A stretch of 60,949 nucleotides of DNA from Massilia sp. Bi118 (lineage in GTDB: Bacteria > Pseudomonadota > Gammaproteobacteria > Burkholderiales > Burkholderiaceae_D): the NCBI RefSeq assembly GCF_918697865.1, contig NZ_CAKKMV010000023.1:1-60949 (forward strand), read 5' to 3'. Under the pieces are notes generated by a model that saw only the letters and a program-made list of their open reading frames with translations, ran no database searches and was not told the origin of the DNA. Each line of letters opens with the position of its first letter. Position 1 is the first letter of the stretch. Positions 8,334 to 18,600 of this stretch are shown here, piece after piece. The position numbers and the translations under genes were made by a program.

Positions 8334-8771
8334 ATGTACAAACACATCCTGATCCCGAGCGACGGTTCCGAAACGTCCCGGCGCGCCATCCTGGCCGGTG
8401 TCGAATTCGCCCGCGAGGTGGGCGCCGAGGTGGTGGGCCTGACGGTCACGCCCGAATTCCACGTGCTGAGCACCAGCAGCGAGATGATCGAAGACACGCC
8501 CGAGCAGTTCGCCGCCGCCAGCGAGGGCCGCGCTCGCCGCATCCTGGCCGACATCGACGGCGCCGCGCGCGAAGCCGGCCTGCCCTGCCGCCTCGAGCAT
8601 GCCGTCGACGACGATCCCTATGCCGCCATCGTCGCCACCGCGGAACGCCTGGGCTGCGACCTGATCGTGATGGCCTCGCATGGACGCCGCGGCCTAAAGG
8701 GCCTGCTGCTGGGCAGCGAGACCCAGAAGGTACTGGTGCACGGCACGGTGCCGGTGCTGGTGCACCGCTGA
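8334..8771 (+). CDS. Universal stress protein (UspA family)
   Basis: A 145-residue single-domain UspA protein. It starts MYKHILIPSDGSETS and has the nucleotide-binding tail ASHGRRGLKGLLLGSETQKV, so it probably binds ATP. A GGGAGG ribosome site precedes the ATG. It is followed 21 bases later by a second uspA-type gene on the same strand; they probably form a two-gene stress operon. Partners are unknown. Confidence 0.93.
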   Translation: MYKHILIPSDGSETSRRAILAGVEFAREVGAEVVGLTVTPEFHVLSTSSEMIEDTPEQFAAASEGRARRILADIDGAAREAGLPCRLEHAVDDDPYAAIVATAERLGCDLIVMASHGRRGLKGLLLGSETQKVLVHGTVPVLVHR

Positions 8772-8792
8772 ACGCCCTGCTCGCCACGCACC

Positions 8793-9254
8793 ATGTACAA
8801 GCGCATCCTCGTGCCCACCGACGGCACCGAACTCTGCACCGCCGCACTCGGCGCCGCCCTCGAGCTGGCGCAGGCGGGCGGCGGCGCCATCCTCGGCCTG
8901 CATGCCGGCCCGCCCGAGCGCCTGAACCCGCTGGCCGAAGAAGATCCGGTGCGCGCCGCCTGGCTGATCGAACGCGAACAGGCCGGCGACGACGCCCTGG
9001 CCTGGGTCGCGCGCCGCGCCGTGGAAGCCGGCGTGCCCTGCGAAACCCTGCTGGTCCACAGCGAGAGCCCGGCCGCCGCCATCGTCGAAACGGCGCGCGA
9101 CCGCCTGTGCGACCTGATCGTGATGGGCTCGCACGGCCACGGCGGCCTGCGCGCGCGCCTGCTGGGCACCGAGACCACCAGGGTGTTGGAGACTTGCGCG
9201 ATACCGGTGCTGGTGGTGCGCGGACCCTACTCCAGACCGAGCCAGCGGCGGTAG
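8793..9254 (+). CDS. Universal stress protein (UspA family), second copy
   Basis: A 153-residue UspA-domain protein starting MYKRILVPTDGTELC and ending with the phosphate-binding segment GSHGHGGLRARLLGTETTRV. It is clearly related to the preceding gene but diverged, with an acidic insert near residue 45. The C-terminal tail (PYSRPSQRR) runs 28 bases into the convergent TIM-barrel gene, an unusual antisense overlap. Confidence 0.92.
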   Translation: MYKRILVPTDGTELCTAALGAALELAQAGGGAILGLHAGPPERLNPLAEEDPVRAAWLIEREQAGDDALAWVARRAVEAGVPCETLLVHSESPAAAIVETARDRLCDLIVMGSHGHGGLRARLLGTETTRVLETCAIPVLVVRGPYSRPSQRR

Positions 9255-10159
9255 GCCGCGTAGTGGTGCACGACGTAGCCGCCGAAGGACCGCATCCGCC
9301 CCACGCTGCGCGACGTTGCCGCCAGCTCGCGCTCGAGGTCGGCCTCGCCCAGGTGGTGGAAGGACACCTTTTTCAGCGCGTTCGGCATGGTCTCGATGCC
9401 GATCATCACCGGCCGGCCGATCGCCTCGCCGTAACTGAGTTCGTCCATCGCATGGCTGACCAGGCCGTCGCCGCCGTCGGCGTGATCGCGGTAATCCATC
9501 AGCGCGACGAAATCGTAGATGTCCTGCACGTGCTGGCTGACCGGCTTGCGCTGGCCCTTCCAATCGAGCTGGATGCCGTCCAGCCAGAACGGTATCGCAG
9601 GCCCCATCGGCAGGGCCTGGCCCGAGGCGGCCTTTAGCCGCATCAGCGCATCCGACATCTCGACGAAGTTGGCCAGCAATTCCATCTTGCGGGTCGACCA
9701 CTCGGCCAGGATGTGCGGCTCGATATCGAGATTGATGCCGTCGAAGCGCTCTTCCGGCGCGGCCGCCTTGTTGTAGTCGAGCACGCGCTGGAGCATGGCC
9801 AAGGCGTCCTCGCGGTGGCGCGGCAGCACGTAGCGTTCCGTGTTCAGGTAGCCCGAACCCAGGAGCGCGTAGACCTTGAGGCCGGACGCGTGCATGCGGC
9901 GCAGCAGCCGGCGGTATGCCTGGGGCTGGGACGCGATCAGGTTGCGTCCGCGCGAGGCGTCTGCGTACAGGTAGATGGTGCCGATGGACTTGGCCTTCAG
10001 GAAGGCGATGCCCTGGGCCGCCGCGCCCTCGCTGTCGAGCATGGCGTAGGACTCGCCTTCCCAGGTCCAGATCGCGCGCGGGCCGGCCGGGGTGAGGGGC
10101 AAATCGGCGGCTTGCGCGCTGCCGGCTGCGAGCAGCGCGGCCAGAACCAGGCTGCGCAT
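9227..10159 (-). CDS. Secreted TIM-barrel hydrolase-like protein
   Basis: A 310-residue exported protein with a signal peptide (MRSLVLAALLAAGSAQA, then ADLP). The body looks like a (beta/alpha)8 barrel: ATIWTW-like first strand, IGTIYLYAD, LKVYALLGSG, FDGINLDIEPH and VALMDYRDH. The DxxNxDxEP-like strand (about residues 140-150) resembles the acidic strand of GH18-like and other retaining hydrolases, so polysaccharide cleavage is possible; no family is assigned with certainty. The ATG overlaps the stop of the transferase gene by one base (TGATG), so it belongs to that envelope operon. Confidence 0.7.
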   Translation of the reverse strand: MRSLVLAALLAAGSAQAADLPLTPAGPRAIWTWEGESYAMLDSEGAAAQGIAFLKAKSIGTIYLYADASRGRNLIASQPQAYRRLLRRMHASGLKVYALLGSGYLNTERYVLPRHREDALAMLQRVLDYNKAAAPEERFDGINLDIEPHILAEWSTRKMELLANFVEMSDALMRLKAASGQALPMGPAIPFWLDGIQLDWKGQRKPVSQHVQDIYDFVALMDYRDHADGGDGLVSHAMDELSYGEAIGRPVMIGIETMPNALKKVSFHHLGEADLERELAATSRSVGRMRSFGGYVVHHYAAYRRWLGLE

Positions 10160-12549
10160 CACAGCTTCATCTCCACGTGGTACTGGCCGATGCCGATCGA
10201 ACGGCCGGTCTCCGGATGCGAGGGAATCATCGACACGAAATAAGTCCCGTGCGGCAGCTTGCCCAGCCTGGCCGGCAGCGCCACTTTCAGCGTGGCGCCC
10301 GGCGCCAGCGTCTGCGGCTCGCCGGCGGCCTCGCCGACTTCCAGCCCGCCGGCGTCGCTGATCACCAGCAGCGGCACGAAGGGTTGCGAGGTCGAGGTCG
10401 ACTGATTGCTCATGGTCGCTTCGATCATGGCGGCGCCGTCCGGTCCCGGTGCGGCGGCGCGCCTGACGCCGGCGACGCCGACGCCGCCCTCGGCCGCCAG
10501 CGCCACGCTGCGCAATTCACGCGCCTCGGCGCGGTAAGGCGCCAGCTGGTCCATGACGGCGGGCGGCGCCAGCGCGGCGGCCCGTGCGGCCACGCGGTTG
10601 GCCTGCAGGAAGCCTTCGAACTGGCTGCGCGCCGTGGCCAGCGCCTTGCCGTCTGGCGCGCGGTCGGTCAGCAGGCCGTCGGCCAGCGCGTACAGCCGGC
10701 CCTGGGCCAGGTAGACCGAGCCGGAGACGAAGTCGCTGAGTTCTGTCTTGGTCTGCTTCAGCGGGATCACATGCAGGTTGCGGAAGCTGGTTTCGGTATC
10801 GAGACCGGTGCCGAGCCAGGACACCTGGGCGGGCGACTGCAGGCCGTGATTGTTCGACAGGTAGGCCAGCAGCGAAGGCGCGAGGTCGAACTGCGAGGAC
10901 ATCGCCTTGACCGCGCGCGGCGCCTTCAGCATCGGCGAATACACGATCAGGGGCACGTGGTAGCGCTCGATGCGGGTGTCCATCGGCAGCTCGGGCAGGC
11001 GGTGGTCGCCGGTGATGATGAAGATGGTGTTCTCATAGCCCGGCAGTTTCGCCGCGCCCTCGAAGTAGCGGCGCAGCGCGTCGTCGGTATAGAGGATGGA
11101 GGCGAAGATCTCGCGCTGGGCCGCATAGCCCGGATTCGCATTGCCGGCGATGCCCAGCTGTGCCAGGCGCTGCCCCACCTTTTCCAGGTAGCGCGGCTTG
11201 TCCGGGAAGCTGAAAGGGTCGTGCATGCTGGTGGTCTGGATGATCGAGACCGTGGGCGCCTGCTCACGGTCCTGCCCCTGGCGCCGCAGCGCCATATCGA
11301 CCAGATCGCCGTCCGGATAGCCCCATTCGTTGCTGCGCTGGGCAGGCGGGCCGTAATCGCGCTCGCTGACGAAGCCGTCGACGCCTTCCTGGCGCAGGTA
11401 TTTGCCTTCGTTGTCGAACTCCAGGTTGGAGCCGCTGTAGAAGTTCAGGCGGTAACCCTGGGCCTTCAGGACGCTCAGCAGCGAGGCATGGCGCGGCATC
11501 CGGTCACCCAGTGCCGCGAGGCCGTTCTCGCCGAAGGGCAGCGAACCGAAGACCGTGGTCAGCACGCCGAAGGTGCGGCCCTGCCCTGAAAGGAAGTTCT
11601 CGAAGTAGAGGCTGCGCCCGGCCAGCTCGTCGAGGAAGGGCGTGAAACTGCCGAGACGCGCGCCCGGACCCGAGAAGGTGCGGCCCAGGCCTTCGACGAT
11701 GATGAAGACCAGGTTGGGCGGCGCCGTGCCCGGGTGGCGTTCGAGCAGCGGGCCCAGGGTGTCGGGCGTGCGCTCCGCATGCGCGAAAGGATAACGCGCG
11801 TCCTTGCCAGCCCAGGGCAGATCGCCCCTGCCGTGTCCGACCTCGCCGGCGCCGCCCCTTCCCGCCACGTGGGCCAGGTTGCGGTCGGCAAAATAGGCCG
11901 TCTTGTTCAGCAGGTAGTCGATGCTGGCTTCGCTCTGGGCGGCCGGCGGCGCGAAGTGATCGGGCAGGACGGCGAAGCCCAGCAGGCTGACGGCGCCCGC
12001 GATCAGGGCCGGGCGCGCAGCAGCACGTGGCCACCACGCCCGGCTGCAGGCATTCAGCGCCACCCACAGCACGGCCAGGGCGGACAGCAGGGCCACCACC
12101 AGCGGCGGATGGACGCGCCAGCCGCCGCCGACGGTGGTGGCCACCTCGGCGCGCGTATAGCCGAACAGGTCGGCGCCGAGCGGCACGCCGGCGATCCACT
12201 CGTATTGAACCAGGCCGGCCTGGCAGGCCAGCAGCACCGACCAGCACAGGCCCAGCAGCGCCAGGCGCCAGCGCCGCGCCGGGATCGGCGCCAGCAGCGG
12301 CGCGCCCAGCACGAACAGGAAGCCGTAGCGCAGCAGCGACAGCAGGTCGTTGGCAAGCGCCGGGCCGAACAGGATGGACACCTTGACCGCGCCGGCCACG
12401 TGCGAGGTTTCGGCGATGCGCAGGCAGAGCCAGGCCAGCATCAGCGCCGGCAGGCAGCTGAGGACATCGCCGAGGGCGGCGCCCAGCGCGCGGCGCACCG
12501 GTCCTGTCTCCTTGACCGGCGCCGGCGGCTTGTCGACGACGGCTACCAT
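10159..12549 (-). CDS. LTA-synthase-like membrane sulfatase/phosphoglycerol transferase
   Basis: A 796-residue inner-membrane protein. Five predicted membrane helices (about residues 25-250) precede a periplasmic alkaline-phosphatase/sulfatase-fold domain as in LtaS and OpgB. Catalytic features are visible: a metal-ligand Glu in FIIVEGLG (about residue 283), the nucleophile Thr in GQGRT (about 325) and the metal pair Asp-His in TGDHR (about 515). A long C-terminal extension of some 250 residues ends in a beta-rich segment. It should transfer a phospho-group, such as phosphoglycerol, to a surface glycan. The start at 12549 overlaps the YaiO gene by seven bases. Confidence 0.85.
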   Translation of the reverse strand: MVAVVDKPPAPVKETGPVRRALGAALGDVLSCLPALMLAWLCLRIAETSHVAGAVKVSILFGPALANDLLSLLRYGFLFVLGAPLLAPIPARRWRLALLGLCWSVLLACQAGLVQYEWIAGVPLGADLFGYTRAEVATTVGGGWRVHPPLVVALLSALAVLWVALNACSRAWWPRAAARPALIAGAVSLLGFAVLPDHFAPPAAQSEASIDYLLNKTAYFADRNLAHVAGRGGAGEVGHGRGDLPWAGKDARYPFAHAERTPDTLGPLLERHPGTAPPNLVFIIVEGLGRTFSGPGARLGSFTPFLDELAGRSLYFENFLSGQGRTFGVLTTVFGSLPFGENGLAALGDRMPRHASLLSVLKAQGYRLNFYSGSNLEFDNEGKYLRQEGVDGFVSERDYGPPAQRSNEWGYPDGDLVDMALRRQGQDREQAPTVSIIQTTSMHDPFSFPDKPRYLEKVGQRLAQLGIAGNANPGYAAQREIFASILYTDDALRRYFEGAAKLPGYENTIFIITGDHRLPELPMDTRIERYHVPLIVYSPMLKAPRAVKAMSSQFDLAPSLLAYLSNNHGLQSPAQVSWLGTGLDTETSFRNLHVIPLKQTKTELSDFVSGSVYLAQGRLYALADGLLTDRAPDGKALATARSQFEGFLQANRVAARAAALAPPAVMDQLAPYRAEARELRSVALAAEGGVGVAGVRRAAAPGPDGAAMIEATMSNQSTSTSQPFVPLLVISDAGGLEVGEAAGEPQTLAPGATLKVALPARLGKLPHGTYFVSMIPSHPETGRSIGIGQYHVEMKL

Positions 12550-13796
12550 CGGCGGTACAGCGCGAAGCTGATGCCGCGCTCGTTGCCGGAAGCGGCGCCG
12601 CCCGACGCCGCGCGCGAGAAGCTGGCGCCGATCTTGCCGCCCCATTGCGGGCTGAAGTAGCGCACCAAGGCGATGCCGCCGCCGCCCGAACGGGCGCGCC
12701 CGCCGACCAGGCTGAGAGAATCGTCGCTGCGGCCGCTGTTGGCGCTCAGCTCGAGGTAGTTGTCGGCATCGCCCGTGTAATACCAGCGCGCCAGCAGGCG
12801 CTCGCCTGTGCTGTGCGAGTCTTCGGAGACGATGTTCTGGTGGCGCAGCTGGATGTAGAAATTGCCGGTGTATTTGGCCAGGCTGATGCCGTAGATATTG
12901 ACGCGCGAGTCGAAGCCCAGCACGTCGTCGCTGAGCGAGGCTTCCCAGCCCTGGCCGAGCGCCTGCCAGACTTCGACCCGGCCTGAATTCGCCGGGAACA
13001 GGCGGCTGCTGGCCGAATGCTGGTAGCGCAGGTTGGCATAGGCGCCCTGCCACAGGCTGGCGTAGCCGTCCAGCGCCCAGGCGTAGTCCTGCTGGCCGAA
13101 GCGGTGCGCGCGCAGGGTCTCGAAGCCGAGCGAGCCGGCTTTCATGTAATGGCGCAGGCTGGCCGTTTGATCGTTCCAGCGCGGACCAGTGCCGACGTCC
13201 GTCCAGCTCGAGGCCAGGCTGGCGGCCCAGTCGTAACCGGCGGCGCCGGTGGCGTCCGGCGTGCCCGCGGACGGTAGCGTTGGGCGGGGCTGCAGGTCGG
13301 CCAGCAGGCCGTCGATCTCGCCCACGTCGCCGCCGAGGGCGCGGGCGCGTTCGAGGTCCGCACGCGCTTCAAACGCATGGCCGAGGGCGCGCTGCGCACG
13401 CGCACGCGCCACCAGTGCAGCCGGATCCTTCGGGCGCAGGGCGACAAGGTGTTCGTAGGCTTCCAGCGCCTTCGCCGGCTGTTCGCTCCATCGATACGTA
13501 TTGCCCAGCGCTTCCCAGACGTCGGCATAGTCCGGCGAGGCGCTCGCGGCCGCCGACAGGTCGGCCACCGCTTCGTTCCAGCGTCCGAGGCGCGAATACA
13601 CGACGCCGCGGCCCAGCAGCACGTCGGCATTGCCCGGCGAGCGCGTCAGCAGGGCCGAATACGCCGCAAGCGCAAGCTCGGGCTGGCCGCCGTTGGCGAG
13701 CGCACGCGCGTTCGCGTACTGATCGTCGAAGGACGGGGCGCTGGGCGGCTGGACCTGGGCGGGCGGAGAGTCGGGTAGCTGGAAGTCGATGGGCAT
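12543..13796 (-). CDS. TPR protein with YaiO-family outer-membrane beta-barrel
   Basis: A 417-residue protein with about four TPR repeats (residues 25-175) and a C-terminal beta-barrel of the YaiO family (about 190-417), with aromatic-ended strands and a final RGISFALYRRW strand. Such proteins sit in the outer membrane and are linked to polysaccharide handling. Oddly, the readable start (MPIDFQLPDS) has no signal peptide and no ribosome site. A hydrophobic stretch (SLACVFCLFFLLHA) lies immediately upstream in another frame, entered from an ATG at 13950 that overlaps the previous stop. A frameshift or assembly error near 13800 is possible, so the N-terminus is doubtful. Confidence 0.75.
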   Translation of the reverse strand: MPIDFQLPDSPPAQVQPPSAPSFDDQYANARALANGGQPELALAAYSALLTRSPGNADVLLGRGVVYSRLGRWNEAVADLSAAASASPDYADVWEALGNTYRWSEQPAKALEAYEHLVALRPKDPAALVARARAQRALGHAFEARADLERARALGGDVGEIDGLLADLQPRPTLPSAGTPDATGAAGYDWAASLASSWTDVGTGPRWNDQTASLRHYMKAGSLGFETLRAHRFGQQDYAWALDGYASLWQGAYANLRYQHSASSRLFPANSGRVEVWQALGQGWEASLSDDVLGFDSRVNIYGISLAKYTGNFYIQLRHQNIVSEDSHSTGERLLARWYYTGDADNYLELSANSGRSDDSLSLVGGRARSGGGGIALVRYFSPQWGGKIGASFSRAASGGAASGNERGISFALYRRW

Positions 13797-13946
13797 GTAG
13801 CAGGAAAAAGAGGCAAAAGACGCAGGCCAAACTGTGCCGGACTCGCCCTATTGCGTCAAGGAAAGCACCTGTTGTGCGGGCCTTGTGTCGCGCAAAATAC
13901 TCAAATCGATGGTCATCCAGACATCGATGCTGCAGGACTGGCAAGT

Positions 13947-14495
13947 TCATTTCAGGCCCGGCCGGCTGAGGTCGACCACGCGCCCGGACAGCGTGAAGAT
14001 GCCCTCACCCTGATAATGCAGGGTCTCGGGGTGCGCCGGCGTGGCCGCGACGCGCGCCGCCACCACTTGCCAGATGAAGAAATTGTATTTGTCGACCAGG
14101 CTGTCGTCATGCAGCCGGCATTCGAACTGCGCATGGCATTCGCGGATGGACGGCGCGCCCACCAGCCGCGAGGGCTGGGCCGTCAGGCCATGCATGTCGA
14201 ACTTGTCGATGTCGGCGCCGCTGGTCGAGCCGATGCCGAGCACCGCCTCCGTGAGCGCCGTGGTCGGCAGGTTGATCACGCACTCGCCGCTGGCGCGCAC
14301 CAGCTCGAAGCTGTGGTTGCTGGACGCGATGACGCAGCCGACCAGCGAGGGCGTGAATTCCATCACGGTGTGCCAGCCCATGGTCATGATGTCGCGCCGG
14401 CCCTGCCAGCTGGAGGACACCAGCACCACCGGGCCGGGTTCGAGGTAGCGCCGCACCTGGTGCAGCGGGAGCGTGTGCTTGCGGGGCAGGTTCAT
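13947..14495 (-). CDS. Flavin reductase-like FMN-binding protein
   Basis: A 182-residue member of the flavin-reductase-like split-barrel family. Visible features are PVVLVSSSWQGRRDIMTMGWH, the FMN-binding strand of this family, then FTPSLVGCVIASSNHSFELV and CVINLP. Members bind FMN and reduce it or pass electrons to a partner oxygenase; the partner is not evident here. It is the first gene of the four-gene set ending at 9227. Start chosen at the ATG at 14493-14495, which gives the family length. Confidence 0.85.
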   Translation of the reverse strand: MNLPRKHTLPLHQVRRYLEPGPVVLVSSSWQGRRDIMTMGWHTVMEFTPSLVGCVIASSNHSFELVRASGECVINLPTTALTEAVLGIGSTSGADIDKFDMHGLTAQPSRLVGAPSIRECHAQFECRLHDDSLVDKYNFFIWQVVAARVAATPAHPETLHYQGEGIFTLSGRVVDLSRPGLK

Positions 14496-14559
14496 GGATG
14501 CATCATCGCTCGGCGGCCGCGGCCGGGGCGCACGGATGGGCGGCGGCGGCGCCAGGCGG

Positions 14560-14565
14560 TACACT
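14560..14565 (+). promoter_or_regulatory. -10 box for the DUF3108 gene
   Basis: TACACT lies six bases before the ATG at 14572. This is the same close arrangement as at the TetR gene (TATACT, then ATG), and it predicts a nearly leaderless mRNA. Confidence 0.4.
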
Positions 14566-14571
14566 AGCGGG

Positions 14572-15597
14572 ATGAAGTCCACTGCTTTCCTGTCGCGCAA
14601 CCGCCGTCTCCTCGTACTGTGCGCGGTGTCGGTCGCGCTGCATGGCGCCTTGCTGGAGTTGGCTGCGCACCGCAAGCCCGGCCCGCTGGCGCCGGCGATG
14701 GCGCCGGCGCCGCTGGCGCTGCGCCTGGTGGATGTGGTGCCGCAGGCGCACGGCAGCGCCGCCGCTGCGCAGCGTGAGCCGGAACCCGAACCTGGGCGGC
14801 AAGCCACGCGGTCCGCGCCGGATAGCGCCGTCACGCCTGTGAGACCACCGGCGCCCGCTTCCCGCCCGCGTCAGGCCGCACCCGCGGCGCCGGCAGTCGC
14901 GCCGGCCAATGCCGCCCCTCCTCCCGCGCAGCCGGCGCCAGTCACCGGCGCGCGCCTGCTGATGCAGATGCCGGGCCGCTACCGGGTCTCCCTGCCCCCC
15001 TCGGCGCGCCTGCGCTACGAACTGCTGCTGCAGGGACGGCCGGCGCCGGACAGGCCGGCCTATCTCGACTGGCGCAGCGACGGCGCGACCTACACGCTCG
15101 ACATCGACGGCCTGACAGGCCGCCTGTCCAGCCGCGGCATGGGCGGCGACGCCGGCATTGTGCCGCAGCAGGCCAGCGAAACGCAGGGCGAGCGGGCGCT
15201 GCGCACCAGCTTCGATCCGGAGACGGGAGAAGTACGGTTCGAGGCCGGCGGCACCCGCGCGCCGGCCTCGATCGGCATGCAGGACCGCGCTTCGGTGCTG
15301 GTGCAGCTGGCTGCGATCGGCCGCGCCGATCCAGAGCAGATGCAGGACGAGATCCGGATCGCCGTGGCCGATGCCGCCGCGGTGGGCGTCAGCCAGTACC
15401 AGGTGCTGGGGCAGGAAGACGTCGCCACCGGCATCGGCACCCTGCCGGCCTGGCATCTGGCGCAGGCGGCGGCGCCCGGCCAGGCGCGGCTCGAACTGTG
15501 GCTGGCGCCGTCCCAGGACTGGCTGCCGGTGCAGCTGCGCCTGACCGCCGCGGATGGCACGGTGTCGACGCAGGTCCTCACCCGCGTCGACCGCTAG
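14572..15597 (+). CDS. DUF3108 envelope protein with proline/alanine-rich linker
   Basis: A 341-residue protein. An N-terminal membrane anchor (about residues 11-30, LLVLCAVSVALHGALLELAA) is followed by a Pro/Ala-rich linker to about residue 125, a layout like TonB. The C-terminal domain (about 130-341) matches the DUF3108 family, predicted periplasmic beta-rich proteins of unknown role. It probably spans part of the periplasm from the inner membrane. It ends three bases from the end of convergent pilY1, so neither gene has room for its own terminator. Confidence 0.8.
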   Translation: MKSTAFLSRNRRLLVLCAVSVALHGALLELAAHRKPGPLAPAMAPAPLALRLVDVVPQAHGSAAAAQREPEPEPGRQATRSAPDSAVTPVRPPAPASRPRQAAPAAPAVAPANAAPPPAQPAPVTGARLLMQMPGRYRVSLPPSARLRYELLLQGRPAPDRPAYLDWRSDGATYTLDIDGLTGRLSSRGMGGDAGIVPQQASETQGERALRTSFDPETGEVRFEAGGTRAPASIGMQDRASVLVQLAAIGRADPEQMQDEIRIAVADAAAVGVSQYQVLGQEDVATGIGTLPAWHLAQAAAPGQARLELWLAPSQDWLPVQLRLTAADGTVSTQVLTRVDR

Positions 15598-15600
15598 AGA

Positions 15601-18600
15601 TTACTCGCGCACGCGGCGCCAGCCGGCGCGGTGCGCCTCGACATCGGTGGCGCGCGCCACACTGGAGGTGATGGTGTTGCCGTCGGCGGTGGTGGTGACC
15701 ATCTTCAGGGCGCCCGAAGGCAGGCGCACGATGATGAAGCCGACCGCCGCCGAATTGCCCGACAGCGTGGACCCGGCAATCGCACCGACGCCCTGCTGGC
15801 TGTTCACCGGCATCCCCGTGCAGACGTTCAGCTGGTACACATTGCTGCTGCCGCCGACCTTGCAGGAGGACGAAGACGAAGGCATGTTCGACACCACGGT
15901 CAGGGTGCCGGCCGCCACTTTCGGATCGAGGTTGACGCGCTCGCCGGCGTTCTGGTCGAGGTCGAAGAACCAGCCGGCCCTGGCGCCCAGGCTCACGGTC
16001 GGGCCGCTGATCGTGTACACCGAGGTGTTCGCCGGGTGGGCCAGGGTCTGCTCGTCCATCGAGAGCGGATTGCGCCAGCTGGCCGCGCCGATGCCGGTGT
16101 TGCTGTCCTTGAGCACGTAGACGCTCTGGGTCGCGGTGTCGGCGATGTCCGGCAGGTCGAGCAGGCGCCCGGTGCCGAAGATGACGATCTTCTGCGCGCT
16201 CACGGTCGTGACCCCGAGCTTGTCGGTGTTCGAGACCTGGCACATCGTCACTTCCGGCCGGCTGGTCACCGGCTGGGCGCTGCCGGCATCGCCCATCTGC
16301 ACCACCGCAGGGTCGCCCTGGGTGGTGAAGTCGAAGCGCCACATCTTGCCCTGGTTGTCGCCGCCATACACATAGGTGACCAGCGGGTCGGTGAGCGGAT
16401 TGTTGGTGACAGCCGTAATCTTGGCCAGGCCCGAGGGCGTGGTGGTATCGCCCACGCCGGTGCTCTTCTTGCTCAGCACGCGGCCGCTGGCGATGTCGAC
16501 CACGTACAGGTAGCCCTTGCCGTCGCCGCCGAAGCCGGTGGATGGGATGTTGTTGTAGCCGGAGGTGAGGAACACGACCCAGTGCTCGACGCCGGACGAA
16601 TCCTTCCAGGTGCCGAATTGCGGATTGCCGAAGGACAGGCCGATGTCGGCGTCGTAGCTGGTGCCGCTGCAGACGCTGGCGTCGGCGCACAGCTCCCACA
16701 GGGCCACCGGCGTGGCCGGGTTGGTCACGTCGATCGCATAGTAGCCGCGGCCGCCGGCGTTCAGGCCGGCCACCAGCACCGAGCGCCACTCGGTGCCGAT
16801 CTTGACGTCCGAGATCTCGGGCGAGCCGTCGGTGCTGAACTGGTGGTTGGTGCTGTAGGTCGTGCTGGCCTGCAGGTGCAGCTTCTTCATGGTGGCGCGC
16901 GGCAGGTAGCCCCACAGCTCGTTGCCGTTGGCGGCGTCGAAGGCGTGCAGCATGCCGTCGTTGGCGGCGACGAACACCGCCGGCGTGCGGCCGACATTGT
17001 CGACCTTGAACTTGGCGTAGCCGGCGGCCGTGTAGTTCTTGCGCGGCTCGCGCTGGTAGGCCGGCTTCGACGCGGCGATGTCGCCGAGGACGATCGGCAG
17101 CACCTGGGTCACGCCTTCGTCCTTGGTGTTGGACAGGGTGTAGGCGCGCAGGCGGGTGTCGTCCGCATACTGCTGGCGCCCGCGCAGCCAGTCGACGATA
17201 TTGCTGCCGTTGTTGACGATCAGGCGGTCGGCGGCCGACAGGTTGGTGCACTGGGCCAGCGCACCGCACTTGTTGTCGAACCAGGCTTTTTCGGTGGCGT
17301 TCAGGTTGTCGTACAAGAATTCCTTGAGGCCGCCATTGTCGACGTCCAGCATCTTGAGCTTGCGGGTGTCCGTGGCGGCCGCCACCTTGGCGCCGAGGGT
17401 ATTGCTGGAGTGCCAGGTGATGGTCTTGATCACTTCGCCGCTGACCGGGTCCAGCTTGCGGTCGGTGAGCACGCCGAACCATTTCACGGTGGTGAAGGTC
17501 GCGGAGAAGATGTCGTTGTCTTCGAGCGTGATGTTCGGGGTCGAGGTCGCGGATGCGGCGGCGGCGCCGACGTGCACCTCGATGTTGGCGAGGGCCTTGG
17601 ACAGGCCGTCCACCACCTGCGTCGGGTCGGAGGCGCTGAAGTATTTGCCGTGGCCGTTGATGGCCGCGTGCCAGAGGTCGTCGACGCGCTCCTGCAGGGC
17701 CGCGCTGCCGCTGTCCTCGCTGGTGTTCGGATCCGGCCACACGTAGGCGCCCTTGTTGTTCCAGGGGCAGCCGGTGGTGACGCCGGTGACCAGCTTGTAG
17801 AAGTCCGAGCCCTCGGTGGCGCCGGTGTCGTACTTCGGGTCGAAGGTCATGACCCCGTCCACGCCCAGGCCGAGCGCGTAGGTGTTCATGTGCAGGTGCT
17901 GGTTGTCGCCGGCGGCGGCCGGCACCACGCCGTCCTTGGTCATCGGGTCGATGTCGGTGCGCAGCGAGCTGGTGCCGGTGCTGCTGCCGCCGTTGTACCA
18001 GTGCAGGGCCACGTCGGCCAGCGAGGCGGCGCTCTGGTCGCGGGTGTCGACGCAGCCCAGGCGCTTGCTGCAGAAGCGCGACAGGTTTTCCGTGTTGTCG
18101 TTGTTGGCCACATTGCTGGCCGCGCCGCCGTTCCAGTAGCCGTCGGTGGTGACGAAGGCGAAGTTCTGCTGGCAGGGATACTGGATCACTTCCGAGCCGG
18201 CCGCGCGCTTCATGTTGCCCTGGTTGGCGTACATCTTGCCGATCGCGTTCAGGGCCAGCCGCAGCGGCGTCGAGTTCGAGCCGTTCATCTTGTACAGCGC
18301 GGTGTACCAGGCGCTGCGGTTGGTGCCGGAAAACTCGGCGGGATAGGTGAAGCCGCTGGACGACTCCGCCGCGGCGCTCGACAGCGAGACGATGCCGACG
18401 TTGTAGTTGCCGTTCAGCGCCTGGAAGGCCTGGCCGACCGCCGTCTTCATCATCTGGTTGCGCGTCTTGTAATAGGCGTACCAGTTGGCGAAGTTGGTCA
18501 TCTCTTCGTCATAGGTGCAGGTCGCGCCGGCGCAGTCGGTGCGGGACGGCGCCTTCGGGTAGCTGGTGGTGGTCGACACGATGTCGGTGCGCACGAACAC

